NCBI GenBank assembly: GCA_029243925.1
Contig: JAQWRC010000103.1
Location: 1 to 18,556, forward strand
Direction of reading: 5' to 3'
Source: Phycisphaerales bacterium
GTDB taxonomy: Bacteria > Planctomycetota > Phycisphaerae > Phycisphaerales > SM1A02
DNA: 18,556 bases
Of this stretch, positions 6,688 to 13,570 are shown piece by piece. The translations under genes were made by a program, and so were the position numbers. Numbering within the stretch: the stretch's first letter is position 1; each line of letters begins with the position of its first letter. Below the pieces are notes generated by a model. The model was not told the origin of the DNA and did not search any database. It worked only from the letters and a program-made list of their open reading frames with translations.

Positions 6688-7694
6688 GAGTCAGTCACCC
6701 CGCTTCGTTGCCTTGGATCAAGCGCCATGCGAAGCCATTCGCCGAGCAGATTCAGCGACAACAGTGTCAAACCAATGAACAAGCACGGCCACAGCAGCAG
6801 CCACCAGCGGGAGCGGACCAGATTGATCTCGCCCAACCCATCTGCAGCCAGATTGCCCCAACTGGGCAACGGTTCTCGTATCCCAATGCCCAAGAAGCTG
6901 AGAAATGCCTCTGCAAGCATGGCCATCGGTACCGTTAAGGTTGCGTAGACAATGATCGGGCCCATGAGATTTGGCAGCATGTGACGAAAGAACTGACGCG
7001 GCCAGGGAACACCTATGGCACGGCAGGCCTCCATGAATGGGCGTGTCTTCAAACTGAGCACCTGCCCTCTGACCACCCTCGCAATCGTCAGCCAGCTGAT
7101 GGCGCCAATGGCAATCCACAGCGTCATGCCATTGATGAGCAATGCCGCATCCGGGCCAGCATTCACCATCGTGGACCGCCACCCGTCGATTGCAACTGCA
7201 AGCAGCACGACCAGCAGAATCGCCGGAAGCCCATAGAGCACATCGACGATGCGCATCAACACTGCATCCGTCCACCCTCCCCGCCATCCGGCGATCGTGC
7301 CGACCACGGTACCGATGCACACCGCTGTAGCAGCGGCAGCAAGTCCGATGAGCAGACTGATGCCCCCACCGGTCAGCACGCGAACAAAGAGGTCACGTCC
7401 AAGTCGATCAGTCCCGAAGAGCAAGACACCAATCGAGTTTCCGTGTTCATCACGCGTTGTTTGCTCAAGCGCCGTGTGAGGAGCCCATGAAGGTGGAAGC
7501 AAAGCAATATCTGGATTGGCCGATTCAAACCGGCGCGGACCATCGGTACCCGCGTCATTGGTGGCTGCCAAGGTCCATGGCAACGTCACGACACAGAGCA
7601 GCACCATGCCCAACAGCACGATTCCTCCGAGCCGCCCCATCGTTTCGACGGAACGCCTGGGCCGAATCCGTTCGGCAACTCGTTGCGTAGGCAT
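6684..7694 (-). CDS. dppC: DppC/OppC-type ABC transporter permease
   Basis: Inner-membrane permease subunit of 336 residues. The N-terminal hydrophobic segment (about 21-44) is followed by a periplasmic loop and the family mark FGTDRLGRDLFVR at 93-105. Further membrane segments fall near 112-136, 148-169, 188-207, 243-268 and 296-319. The cytoplasmic EAA loop is EACRAIGVPWPRQFFRHMLP at 222-241, which docks on the ATPase. DppC proteins normally pair with DppB, which is missing here: upstream lies the secreted helical protein gene, only 41 bases away. ATG 7692-7694 is used; it has no strong ribosome binding site, and a later in-frame Met (residue 19) is an alternative. It is translationally coupled to the ATPase gene. 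Confidence 0.9.
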   Translation of the reverse strand: MPTQRVAERIRPRRSVETMGRLGGIVLLGMVLLCVVTLPWTLAATNDAGTDGPRRFESANPDIALLPPSWAPHTALEQTTRDEHGNSIGVLLFGTDRLGRDLFVRVLTGGGISLLIGLAAAATAVCIGTVVGTIAGWRGGWTDAVLMRIVDVLYGLPAILLVVLLAVAIDGWRSTMVNAGPDAALLINGMTLWIAIGAISWLTIARVVRGQVLSLKTRPFMEACRAIGVPWPRQFFRHMLPNLMGPIIVYATLTVPMAMLAEAFLSFLGIGIREPLPSWGNLAADGLGEINLVRSRWWLLLWPCLFIGLTLLSLNLLGEWLRMALDPRQRSGVTDS

Positions 7695-7735
7695 GGCTCA
7701 ATGATACGACGAGGTTGCTCTCGACTGCGAACAGG

Positions 7736-8359
7736 CTAGTCCCGAGCCGCCTGGATCGGGTCACCTGGTCCCGTCAGCCGGGCGAGTTCCTGTTCGACGA
7801 CCGTATCGAAATGCTCTCGCTCCCATGCCGTGCGGGCACGAAGCGATTCCAACTGCTGCTCAATCCGCTCGATGTACAGCTGCTGATTGTGCAGCTCGAA
7901 ACCCAGCCGAATTCGCAGTTGCCCGCGAAGCAGCTGCTGCAAGGTTTTGATGCGAGCAGGTTCCTGTGGAGACTGCGCCATGGCTCGACGCAATTCGATC
8001 GTCAGCCGCTGCACTTCGGCATCAGCCTTGAGCTCGATGAGTTTCTTCTGGAAGAGTCCCGGGTCGGCAAGTTTCAGTTCCGCCAACCCCGTCAGCCGAG
8101 GGCCCTGACGGCGAATGATTCGTTCAAACTCAACCGGATCAAGTTCACAAAGCAATCGCAGCTCGGCTGCAAATTGCGTATCCAGTTGCTCAGCAACTTC
8201 GAGGCAGCGATCTACAAATGCCGGAGGCAACGGTGTCGCCATTGCCTCGGATGGCAGCTGCTGCGCACGAACAAAGGAAGAAGATGACAACTGTCCCAAC
8301 ATGAGGAAGGACAATGCTGCCACAGCAAACATGATGTGCTTTCGAACAGGATGCATCAT
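7736..8359 (-). CDS. Secreted helical protein of unknown function
   Basis: Product of 207 residues with an N-terminal signal peptide (hydrophobic 9-30, probable cleavage after VRAQ near 33). The mature part is nearly all helix-forming and rich in Gln, Arg, Glu and Leu. Two Cys (C52, C71) sit in the first third. The rest (about 75-195) reads as long amphipathic helices, with LRRAMAQSPQEP as a probable break between helices. It resembles the periplasmic helical proteins often coded beside sigma/anti-sigma pairs, but I cannot name a family. The ATG at 8357-8359 overlaps the stop of the anti-sigma-like gene (ATGA), which sets the start; a second ATG follows directly. Only 41 bases separate it from the permease gene. 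Confidence 0.72.
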   Translation of the reverse strand: MMHPVRKHIMFAVAALSFLMLGQLSSSSFVRAQQLPSEAMATPLPPAFVDRCLEVAEQLDTQFAAELRLLCELDPVEFERIIRRQGPRLTGLAELKLADPGLFQKKLIELKADAEVQRLTIELRRAMAQSPQEPARIKTLQQLLRGQLRIRLGFELHNQQLYIERIEQQLESLRARTAWEREHFDTVVEQELARLTGPGDPIQAARD

Positions 8360-8985
8360 CGACTCCACTCCAGATCAAAGGCCTGCAAGTGTGGATTCTG
8401 CATCGCATCAAGAATGGCGGTGAGATCACCCGTGACATCAGCAAACCCAACATCTCGAGTTGCCACCAATGCCACAAGTTGATCGAGCTCATGATTGCCT
8501 CTCGTTGACGCAAGCATTGCCCACTCCGCTTCAGGATTCATCGAGTCCGTGCCCTGCGGCAATACGACTTCAACCGCAGGACCCTCCGCGAACATCGGGC
8601 CTTGGGCCGAATCCATGCGATCAGTAGATGTGGCCAACCACCAGGCTCCAAGTACGGCAAAGCTCATGCACGCCGCCAATGCCAGCCTCTGGAGTGCATG
8701 CGTAGGACGCTGATGATCTGCCTCGGGTGCAAATCGATAGGGTGATTGGTGATCCGCCAAGGCGGCAATGGACGCTTCAAAGAGCCGGTCAGTCAATCCC
8801 GGCGGTGAAGATGACGCAAACGCCTGCCGAGCCTCGGCCGTCACTGCCGCGTCCAGCGTGCGATCCAACTCGTCATAGCCTTCCCCAAGCGGTTCTAGAC
8901 GCCGTGGAGAGGTCATTTCAGCCTTGGAAGGCATGTGATCATGCCTTGCGGACTGATTGTTTTGATCTTGATGGTCGTCATGCAT
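8356..8985 (-). CDS. Putative membrane anti-sigma factor
   Basis: A 209-residue protein whose place directly after an ECF sigma gene, single membrane segment and long cytoplasmic N-terminus fit an anti-sigma factor. Residues 1-30 are polar and His/Gln-rich; 31-98 contain LDRTLDAAVTAEAR and PPGLTDRLFEASIAAL helices that could bind sigma. The membrane segment is about 98-119 (LQRLALAACMSFAVLGAWWL). The rest (120-209) would be periplasmic and includes DVTGDLTAILDAMQNP. There is no HxxxCxxC zinc motif, so it is not a ZAS-type anti-sigma. ATG 8983-8985 is chosen because GGAGA lies nine bases before it; a start 39 bases further upstream is possible. Anti-sigma function is inferred from topology and context, not from a recognised domain. 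Confidence 0.65.
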   Translation of the reverse strand: MHDDHQDQNNQSARHDHMPSKAEMTSPRRLEPLGEGYDELDRTLDAAVTAEARQAFASSSPPGLTDRLFEASIAALADHQSPYRFAPEADHQRPTHALQRLALAACMSFAVLGAWWLATSTDRMDSAQGPMFAEGPAVEVVLPQGTDSMNPEAEWAMLASTRGNHELDQLVALVATRDVGFADVTGDLTAILDAMQNPHLQAFDLEWSR

Positions 8986-9057
8986 AGCTGTTCTCTCCGT
9001 AAAACGCCCCTGTAGTGGCAACATTGCATTGAAATACCGTCTCTTCTGACTGAATGC

Positions 9058-9624
9058 TCATAATGCCCCCTCGTCGCCCAATGTCTCACGCAACCGCCTC
9101 AGAGCCCTGAAATGCCGGGCAAGCACGGTCCCCATTGGCTGCTCAAGCACTTCCGCTATCTGCTTAAAACTCATTTCTGAGACGTGTCGAAGATGAAGAA
9201 TCTGCTGATCTGCCTCTGGAAGCGCTCCAATCGCACCCCACAGGGCCGCTGCACGGTCCTTGTCTTCTGCCCGGTGAGATCTGGATTGATCCCCTGAAAC
9301 GACACCACCAAAGGCCTCGGGGGCCACAGGCACGGCATGACGCCCTCGACGACGCATCTCATCACGGAGGCGATTCATGGCGATTCTGAAGAGCCAAGGC
9401 TCAAATTTCCCCAACTCCTCGTAACCACTGATTTTGGTCACCACCGTGCAGAAGGTCGATTGAGCAATCTCTTCTGCAAGCTCGGCATTCCGACATCGAG
9501 AGAAAAGCAAGGCATACACCCTGCCCCCATAGGCATCGATGATCTCACGCCACGCGGCTTCATCTCCGTCGGATGCTCGACGCAAGATGGCCTGAAGTCG
9601 CGTCTTGTCTGGATCAAGTGGCAT
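9058..9624 (-). CDS. ECF-type RNA polymerase sigma factor
   Basis: A two-domain sigma70-family protein of 188 residues. Region 2 is about 23-95 and includes AELAEEIAQSTFCTVVTKIS at 47-66 and FEPWLFRIAMNRLRDEMRRR at 74-93. Region 4 is about 126-180 with GALPEADQQILHLRHVSEMS at 133-152 and FKQIAEVLEQPMGTVLARHF at 153-172, the helix-turn-helix that reads the -35 box. The linker is short and there is no region 1 or 3, as expected for ECF sigmas. ATG 9622-9624 gives the normal length; AAGGAG lies 12 bases before it. An in-frame ATG at 9681 would add 19 residues and cannot be excluded. The gene is followed by the putative anti-sigma gene after 72 bases and is probably negatively controlled by that product. 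Confidence 0.88.
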   Translation of the reverse strand: MPLDPDKTRLQAILRRASDGDEAAWREIIDAYGGRVYALLFSRCRNAELAEEIAQSTFCTVVTKISGYEELGKFEPWLFRIAMNRLRDEMRRRGRHAVPVAPEAFGGVVSGDQSRSHRAEDKDRAAALWGAIGALPEADQQILHLRHVSEMSFKQIAEVLEQPMGTVLARHFRALRRLRETLGDEGAL

Positions 9625-9712
9625 CGTGCCTATGATCTCCTTGCCAACTGCCGCTGCTCTTGCCGACTTCAAACCGCTCATCCAAAGGATATGCCCGCTG
9701 AAGTCCGAGATT

Positions 9713-9742
9713 GCATGCCTGTCTGACGTACAATCGGCATGC
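9713..9742 (+). promoter_or_regulatory. Inverted repeat and -10-like box in front of the exchanger gene
   Basis: GCATGCC (9713-9719) and GGCATGC (9736-9742) form a 7-base inverted repeat with 16 bases between. TACAAT at 9729-9734 lies inside it and matches a sigma70 -10 box at five of six positions, but no -35 box is at a normal distance. The exchanger ATG begins at 9747, so an RNA started from this box would have almost no leader. Confidence 0.3.
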
Positions 9743-9746
9743 ACTG

Positions 9747-10775
9747 ATGCCATCCTTCCTGAAAACACTTGCGAATGGGCCACTTGATGTCCCATGGTCG
9801 ATCCTTGCCCTGCTGGGCGGCTTTGCATTGCTGCTCATTGGGGGGCATTGGCTGGTCCAAGGATCTGTAGCACTGGCTCGCCGCAGAGGCATCTCGATGC
9901 TGGTCATCGGGCTCACGATCGTTGCCTTTGGGACCAGTGCTCCGGAATTGGCGATGAATGTCGTTGCCGCCGCCAGTGGCCAAACAGCCCTGGCATTTGG
10001 CAATGTGGTTGGTTCGAACATTGCCAATATCGGCCTGGTCATCGGACTCTGCGCTCTGATGACCCCGCTGGTCGTCAGCAGCCGCATCATTCGGCTTGAG
10101 CTGCCATGGCTCATCGTGATCACCGCACTCTTCCTTGCTTTGGTCTGGCTGCCACCCGGCGTAGCTGGACACATGGGTACGGATCGAATCGATGGCATCG
10201 TCTTGGTGCTTGCCAGCATTGGCATTTCAATGCAGTGGTACTGGCTCGGTCGCCGTGACCTGCGGGACGGCCTGTCCACCGAATCCGTGTTGGAGTCAGA
10301 GGCACAAACAGTACCGTTTGGTGACAAGCCACTTCTCTCATGGATGGCGCTGATTGGTGGGCTCGTGCTGCTGATCGCCGGCGGAAAGGCCGCTGAACAA
10401 GGCGCTGTCTCCATCGCAACGCATTTGCAGATCAACGAAGTTGTCATCGGACTGACGATTGTTGCCGTCGCAACGACCTTGCCGGAGATCATCACCTGCG
10501 TGATCGCGTCGCGACGTGGACATGCCGACCTCGCCATCGGTACGGTCGTCGGATCGAATCTCTTCAACATCGCGCTGGTCATGGGCATCACCAGTCTGGT
10601 CAAGCCCATCGAACTGCCGGAGGATGGCTGGATCACACTCCTGGCCATGCTGCTCTTCACGGTACTGCTCTGGCCAATAGCACGAACGAAGCGGGCCATT
10701 GGCCGGATTGAAGGCGTTGCGCTGCTGTTGCTCTATATCGCCGTCATCAGTTGGATGGTGATGCGGCAGATGTAG
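9747..10775 (+). CDS. Ca2+/Na+ (cation) exchanger of the CaCA family, YrbG-like
   Basis: A 342-residue inner-membrane antiporter with about ten membrane segments and the two inverted alpha repeats of the Ca2+:cation antiporter superfamily. Repeat 1 (about 33-100) holds VAFGTSAPEL at 59-68 and GNVVGSNIANIGLV at 85-98. Repeat 2 (about 214-280) holds VAVATTLPEI at 239-248 and GTVVGSNLFNIALV at 265-278. The ion-binding glutamates should be E67 and E247. A hydrophilic cytoplasmic loop (about 169-197) separates the halves, as in bacterial YrbG-type proteins of 320-350 residues. The ATG at 9747 has no ribosome binding site; an upstream TTG at 9711 would add 12 residues. It diverges from the sigma gene and converges on dnaB. 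Whether it moves Ca2+/Na+ or Ca2+/H+ is not decidable. Confidence 0.88.
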   Translation: MPSFLKTLANGPLDVPWSILALLGGFALLLIGGHWLVQGSVALARRRGISMLVIGLTIVAFGTSAPELAMNVVAAASGQTALAFGNVVGSNIANIGLVIGLCALMTPLVVSSRIIRLELPWLIVITALFLALVWLPPGVAGHMGTDRIDGIVLVLASIGISMQWYWLGRRDLRDGLSTESVLESEAQTVPFGDKPLLSWMALIGGLVLLIAGGKAAEQGAVSIATHLQINEVVIGLTIVAVATTLPEIITCVIASRRGHADLAIGTVVGSNLFNIALVMGITSLVKPIELPEDGWITLLAMLLFTVLLWPIARTKRAIGRIEGVALLLLYIAVISWMVMRQM

Positions 10776-10795
10776 GGGCCTGCCGCTGCAGTGTG

Positions 10796-10821
10796 GAAAT
10801 GCCTGTTCAGAAGGGCATTTC
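10796..10821. terminator. Bidirectional hairpin at exchanger/dnaB gene ends
   Basis: GAAATGCC (10796-10803) and GGCATTTC (10814-10821) form a perfect 8-base stem around ten bases, between the convergent exchanger and dnaB genes. The dnaB stop codon (10807-10809) lies in the loop. There is no T run on either side, so this would be a hairpin that ends or protects both transcripts without the classical U tract. Confidence 0.45.
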
Positions 10822-12309
10822 GCCGGCTTCGTCCGCAGGTGGAGTCCACGTCTTGGACTGGCCCCCAGACGAAACTGCAGCGCCAAAGTCTTCCGGAGAG
10901 ACTGCCGACGAATAGTTGCGGAACCGCGTCGTCGCAGCTTCCCACGTCAGATTGAATCGACCGGTAGGTCCATTTCGCTGCTTGGCGATTTCGATGGTGC
11001 CAACGCCGACCTTGTCTGGATTTGCCGCACGCCATTCATCATCAGGGTGGTAGTACTCTTCCCGATGGAGCAGCATGATGACATCTGCATCCTGCTCGAT
11101 CGAACCTGATTCCCGCAAATCGCTCATGCGAGGTCGATGATCCGGACGAAGTTCAGCCGCCCGATTGAGCTGGCTGAGGCAGACGACGGGGACATTGAGC
11201 TCTCTCGCCATGGCCTTCACGCCGCGGCTGATGTCACTGACTTCCTGCTGACGATTTTCGACTCGGTGACCCGAGTTCATCAACTGGAGATAATCGATCA
11301 CGATGAGGTTGATATCACGCTTCTGCTTCAACCGGCGAGCCTTGGCACGAAGTTGAAGCATCGTCAAACCAGGCGTGTCATCGATGTACAGCGGCGCGTC
11401 CTCCAACGCTCCGCACGCATCAAACAACGCCTTGAAGTCCTCGGTGCGAAGCATGTTCCGCCGCATGCGATCACCATCGACTCCGCCACGCGAAGCAAGC
11501 AATCGCTGAACCAGTTGTTGCGCACCCATCTCAAGACTGAAGACGGCAACACCATGATCCTGCATCACGATCTGCTCGGCGATGTTCAATGCCAGCGCGG
11601 TCTTTCCCATTGACGGTCGAGCCGCGAGCACGATCATTTCGCCCGCCTGCAGCCCTCCGGTAAGACGATCCAGATCGCCGAAGTTCGTTGCCAACCCGGT
11701 GATGGTCCGGCCATCGCGATCCTGAATCTGCTTGATCGTGTCCTGAATGAGCTCCCGGAGACCGACGGCCTGCCGTGATTCCATGCGCTGCGCAATGCGG
11801 AAGATACGTTGCTCTGCCTCTTGGAGCACATCAACGGACTGATCAGGCCGATCGTATGCGTCACGAAGAATATGACCCGCCGCTTCGATCAGCTGGCGGA
11901 TGACGGCCTTTTCCTTGACGAGGCGTGCGTAATGAACAGCGTGGGCCGAGGTCGGAACGGAATCGGCCACGTGGACGAGATAATCCACTCCGCCCACGGA
12001 ATCGAGTGTCTTGTTGTCCTGGCAGTACTGGGCCAGAAGATTGATATCGACGACCGAATGTTCCTCGTAGATGCGAACGGCCGCGGTATAGAGGGCAGCA
12101 TGTGCTGGCTTGAAAAAGTCCGATTCATCACCAACGATTTGCACCACATCCGCGATCACATTGGGATCGAGCAGAATTGAGCCCAGCAGACTGACTTCCG
12201 CCTCGAGTGCGTGCGGTGGCAACGATTCCAGCAACGTGGCGATCCGGCGAGAATCGCCCTCACGTCCGCCCTTTGCTGTGCTCACTGGCTGTACGTCCAT
12301 CTGGCCCAT
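10807..12309 (-). CDS. dnaB: Replicative DNA helicase DnaB
   Basis: Hexameric 5'-3' helicase that unwinds DNA at the replication fork. The N-terminal domain begins PPHALEAEVSLLGSILLDP at 31-49. The RecA-like helicase domain starts near 205, with Walker A ARPSMGKT at 230-237, SLEMGAQQLVQRLLA at 258-272, Walker B INLIVIDYLQLM at 333-344, SQLNRAAELRPDHRP at 379-393, the SGSIEQDADVI strand at 401-411 and KQRNGPTG at 443-450 with an arginine finger. At 500 residues the length is normal (450-500). The tail after 465 is an extra low-complexity stretch ending DEAGEMPF, which recalls the SSB acidic tip. No intein is present. ATG 12307-12309 has GGTGGAG nine bases before it; 28 more in-frame residues upstream are unlikely to be coding. 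It lies 116 bases after the HU-family gene. Confidence 0.95.
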   Translation of the reverse strand: MGQMDVQPVSTAKGGREGDSRRIATLLESLPPHALEAEVSLLGSILLDPNVIADVVQIVGDESDFFKPAHAALYTAAVRIYEEHSVVDINLLAQYCQDNKTLDSVGGVDYLVHVADSVPTSAHAVHYARLVKEKAVIRQLIEAAGHILRDAYDRPDQSVDVLQEAEQRIFRIAQRMESRQAVGLRELIQDTIKQIQDRDGRTITGLATNFGDLDRLTGGLQAGEMIVLAARPSMGKTALALNIAEQIVMQDHGVAVFSLEMGAQQLVQRLLASRGGVDGDRMRRNMLRTEDFKALFDACGALEDAPLYIDDTPGLTMLQLRAKARRLKQKRDINLIVIDYLQLMNSGHRVENRQQEVSDISRGVKAMARELNVPVVCLSQLNRAAELRPDHRPRMSDLRESGSIEQDADVIMLLHREEYYHPDDEWRAANPDKVGVGTIEIAKQRNGPTGRFNLTWEAATTRFRNYSSAVSPEDFGAAVSSGGQSKTWTPPADEAGEMPF

Positions 12310-12417
12310 GCCATCCTGCTCCACCTTCTGTTGGATCGTCAATCCTACAACGAACGGATACCCGTTCAACCCTTCGGCCGGGGAACCAGCCAACTTGAAT
12401 CAATGCGAACCGTGACT

Positions 12418-12434
12418 GCCAGCGATCAGCTGGC
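12418..12434 (-). terminator. Hairpin over the stop codon of the HU-family gene
   Basis: GCCAGC (12418-12423) and GCTGGC (12429-12434) form a 6-base perfect stem with a five-base loop, and the TGA stop (12426-12428) of the HU-family gene is in the loop. No T run follows on the minus strand, so read-through into dnaB is plausible. Confidence 0.35.
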
Positions 12435-12791
12435 GGATACGGGAGCACCCGATTCGATGGGTGTCATCTCTACAGCTGAGGACGGCTTGACCGCCGACCC
12501 TTCCTCAGGTGTCTCGATCGCCTCACGCATGAGGCGGCCAACCTTGAACTTGACCGTCTTCTTCGCTGGCACGGGAACGCGCTCAAGCGTGCGAGGGTTC
12601 TGTGCCATGCGGGGGGCACGGTCACGAAGTTCAAAGACACCGAAATCACGAAACTCCAGTCGATTTCCGTCCGAGAGTTCACGAATGACGTTGTCGAGAA
12701 AACTTTGAACGGTTGCTTTGACAACGGTTCGTTTTTGGTTCGTTTCCTCGGCGATGCGGTCGATCAGGTCTTTTTTCGTTGTTGTAGCCAT
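12426..12791 (-). CDS. HU/IHF-family DNA-bending protein with extra C-terminal tail
   Basis: Histone-like dimeric DNA-bending protein. Residues 1-92 cover the whole HU/IHF fold: helices at 6-40 (KKDLIDRIAEETN, then VVKATVQSFLDNVIREL), the sheet at 43-56 (NRLEFRDFGVFELR), and the DNA-intercalating arm RAPRMAQNPRTLERVPVPA at 58-76 with the tip proline P66. The usual arm sequence is RxxRNPxT; here it is RMAQNPRT, with Gln in place of Arg. The strand VKFKVGRLMRE closes the fold. The product is 121 residues against the usual 90-100, because of a 29-residue acidic/Ser/Pro tail of unknown use. The MATTTKKDLI start is convincing although the ribosome binding site is weak. An AT-rich palindrome lies just upstream. 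Confidence 0.92.
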   Translation of the reverse strand: MATTTKKDLIDRIAEETNQKRTVVKATVQSFLDNVIRELSDGNRLEFRDFGVFELRDRAPRMAQNPRTLERVPVPAKKTVKFKVGRLMREAIETPEEGSAVKPSSAVEMTPIESGAPVSAS

Positions 12792-12814
12792 GCTTCAACT
12801 GCCCCATCTGCTCG

Positions 12815-12834
12815 GTCGAATATAAATATTCGAC
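12815..12834. promoter_or_regulatory. 20-base palindrome upstream of the HU-family gene
   Basis: GTCGAATAT (12815-12823) and ATATTCGAC (12826-12834) are perfect 9-base arms around AA. The site is 24-43 bases before the HU-family ATG and is much more AT-rich than its surroundings. On the minus strand it contains TATATT, which could be a -10 box overlapped by an operator. This is a good candidate for a repressor or autoregulatory site. Confidence 0.5.
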
Positions 12835-13074
12835 GGCCGCTTCATGCCCCACCTGTCCGCATCAAACGAGATGAACTGTGCAATCAAACAACGTTGCCGT
12901 GTCTGCTGCTTTGGTTCATCTTGCGGATCAGGTCTCCTGAGTCAACGCATCTCCACTTTCCCCAAAGCGGACCGCGTCCTCACCCAGTATGGCGGGGGGC
13001 GAAGAACCCGTCAAGACGAGAATCCGTCTATACGTAAGACAAGTATCACTGCTAAAGGCCCGAAATCAGCTGTT
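12835..13074. other. Non-coding spacer between the HU-family gene and the lipoprotein gene
   Basis: About 280 bases (12792-13074) with no convincing gene. The only open frame of note is on the plus strand (12844-13194) and runs antisense into the lipoprotein gene; it has Cys/Arg/Ser-rich, non-protein-like composition. Besides the palindrome at 12815-12834, a weak GTCT-AGAC inverted repeat lies at 13026-13040. A small RNA is possible but I see no recognisable structure. Confidence 0.4.
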
Positions 13075-13425
13075 TCAGCGAAGATCACGCCTTTGGATGG
13101 ATTGCGTCGTCCGGACATAGGTATCCATGGCACGACCATTGAGAATCCACTGCTGATCCCAGACTCGCACCTGAGAAGCATTTACCGCCGCTGATACCGG
13201 CAGGCGATCTGCGCCAAGTTGCGCATTACGACGGTGATTGAGGTGTTCGGCTGCAGCTGAAGGCCAAGCGAGTACCAGCGCCTCTCCAGGCAGAACCAGC
13301 ACTTGTTCCAGTGGCTGGGGCTGGGGCATCCGTGAGGATCGAACAGCACGCTGCTGTTCACAGCCCATCCCTATCAGGACGACGAGCAGCAAGAACGCCA
13401 TCAGCATACGAGTCATAGACCACAT
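13075..13425 (-). CDS. Small putative lipoprotein of unknown function
   Basis: A 116-residue protein. The N-terminus MWSMTRMLMAFLLLVVLIGM is a signal sequence ending at GC (C22 in LIGMGCEQQ), consistent with a type II lipoprotein signal, although the -3 to -1 residues fit the lipobox only loosely. The mature part is short and basic: VLVLPGEALVLAWPSAAAEH at 43-62, then RLPVSAAVNASQVRVWDQQW at 74-93 and a tail with DTYVRTTQSIQRRDLR. The pattern of a repeated basic tail and WDQQW motif is not one I can assign. ATG 13423-13425 is chosen because GGAAGAGGTG lies just before it. It is the only gene between nuoI and the long spacer, on the same strand as nuoI, 144 bases downstream of it. Confidence 0.65.
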   Translation of the reverse strand: MWSMTRMLMAFLLLVVLIGMGCEQQRAVRSSRMPQPQPLEQVLVLPGEALVLAWPSAAAEHLNHRRNAQLGADRLPVSAAVNASQVRVWDQQWILNGRAMDTYVRTTQSIQRRDLR

Positions 13426-13552
13426 GAAATCACCTCTTCCAACGTCCAATATGCGCGAAAGCAGGAGATGTGCATGCAGAAACAGGCGTGATTCCACACC
13501 TCTCTTGCGGAACCTCCGGAAATCTCGGCTTTATCGGAATCCCCTGCGGCCA

Positions 13553-13570
13553 AGTGCCAAACGGGGCACT
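13553..13570 (-). terminator. Hairpin at the nuoI stop codon
   Basis: AGTGCC (13553-13558) and GGCACT (13565-13570) form a 6-base stem with a six-base loop whose edge touches the nuoI stop. There is no T run. The 144-base spacer downstream (13426-13569) holds no gene. Confidence 0.3.

Noticed and set aside
9625..9681. Longer sigma factor starting at the ATG at 9681
   Set aside because: It would add 19 residues with no match to ECF N-termini; the ATG at 9624 gives a normal length. It is kept as an alternative, not as the call.
9614..10699. Long minus-strand open frame (about 361 codons) over the exchanger gene
   Set aside because: It is the mirror of a well-supported exchanger with both alpha repeats. 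Its translation is rich in Ser/Pro/Thr/Arg with no domain-like pattern, a common shadow in GC-rich DNA.
12844..13194. Plus-strand open frame across the spacer into the lipoprotein gene
   Set aside because: Composition is not protein-like, there is no ribosome binding site, and it overlaps the better-supported lipoprotein gene on the opposite strand.
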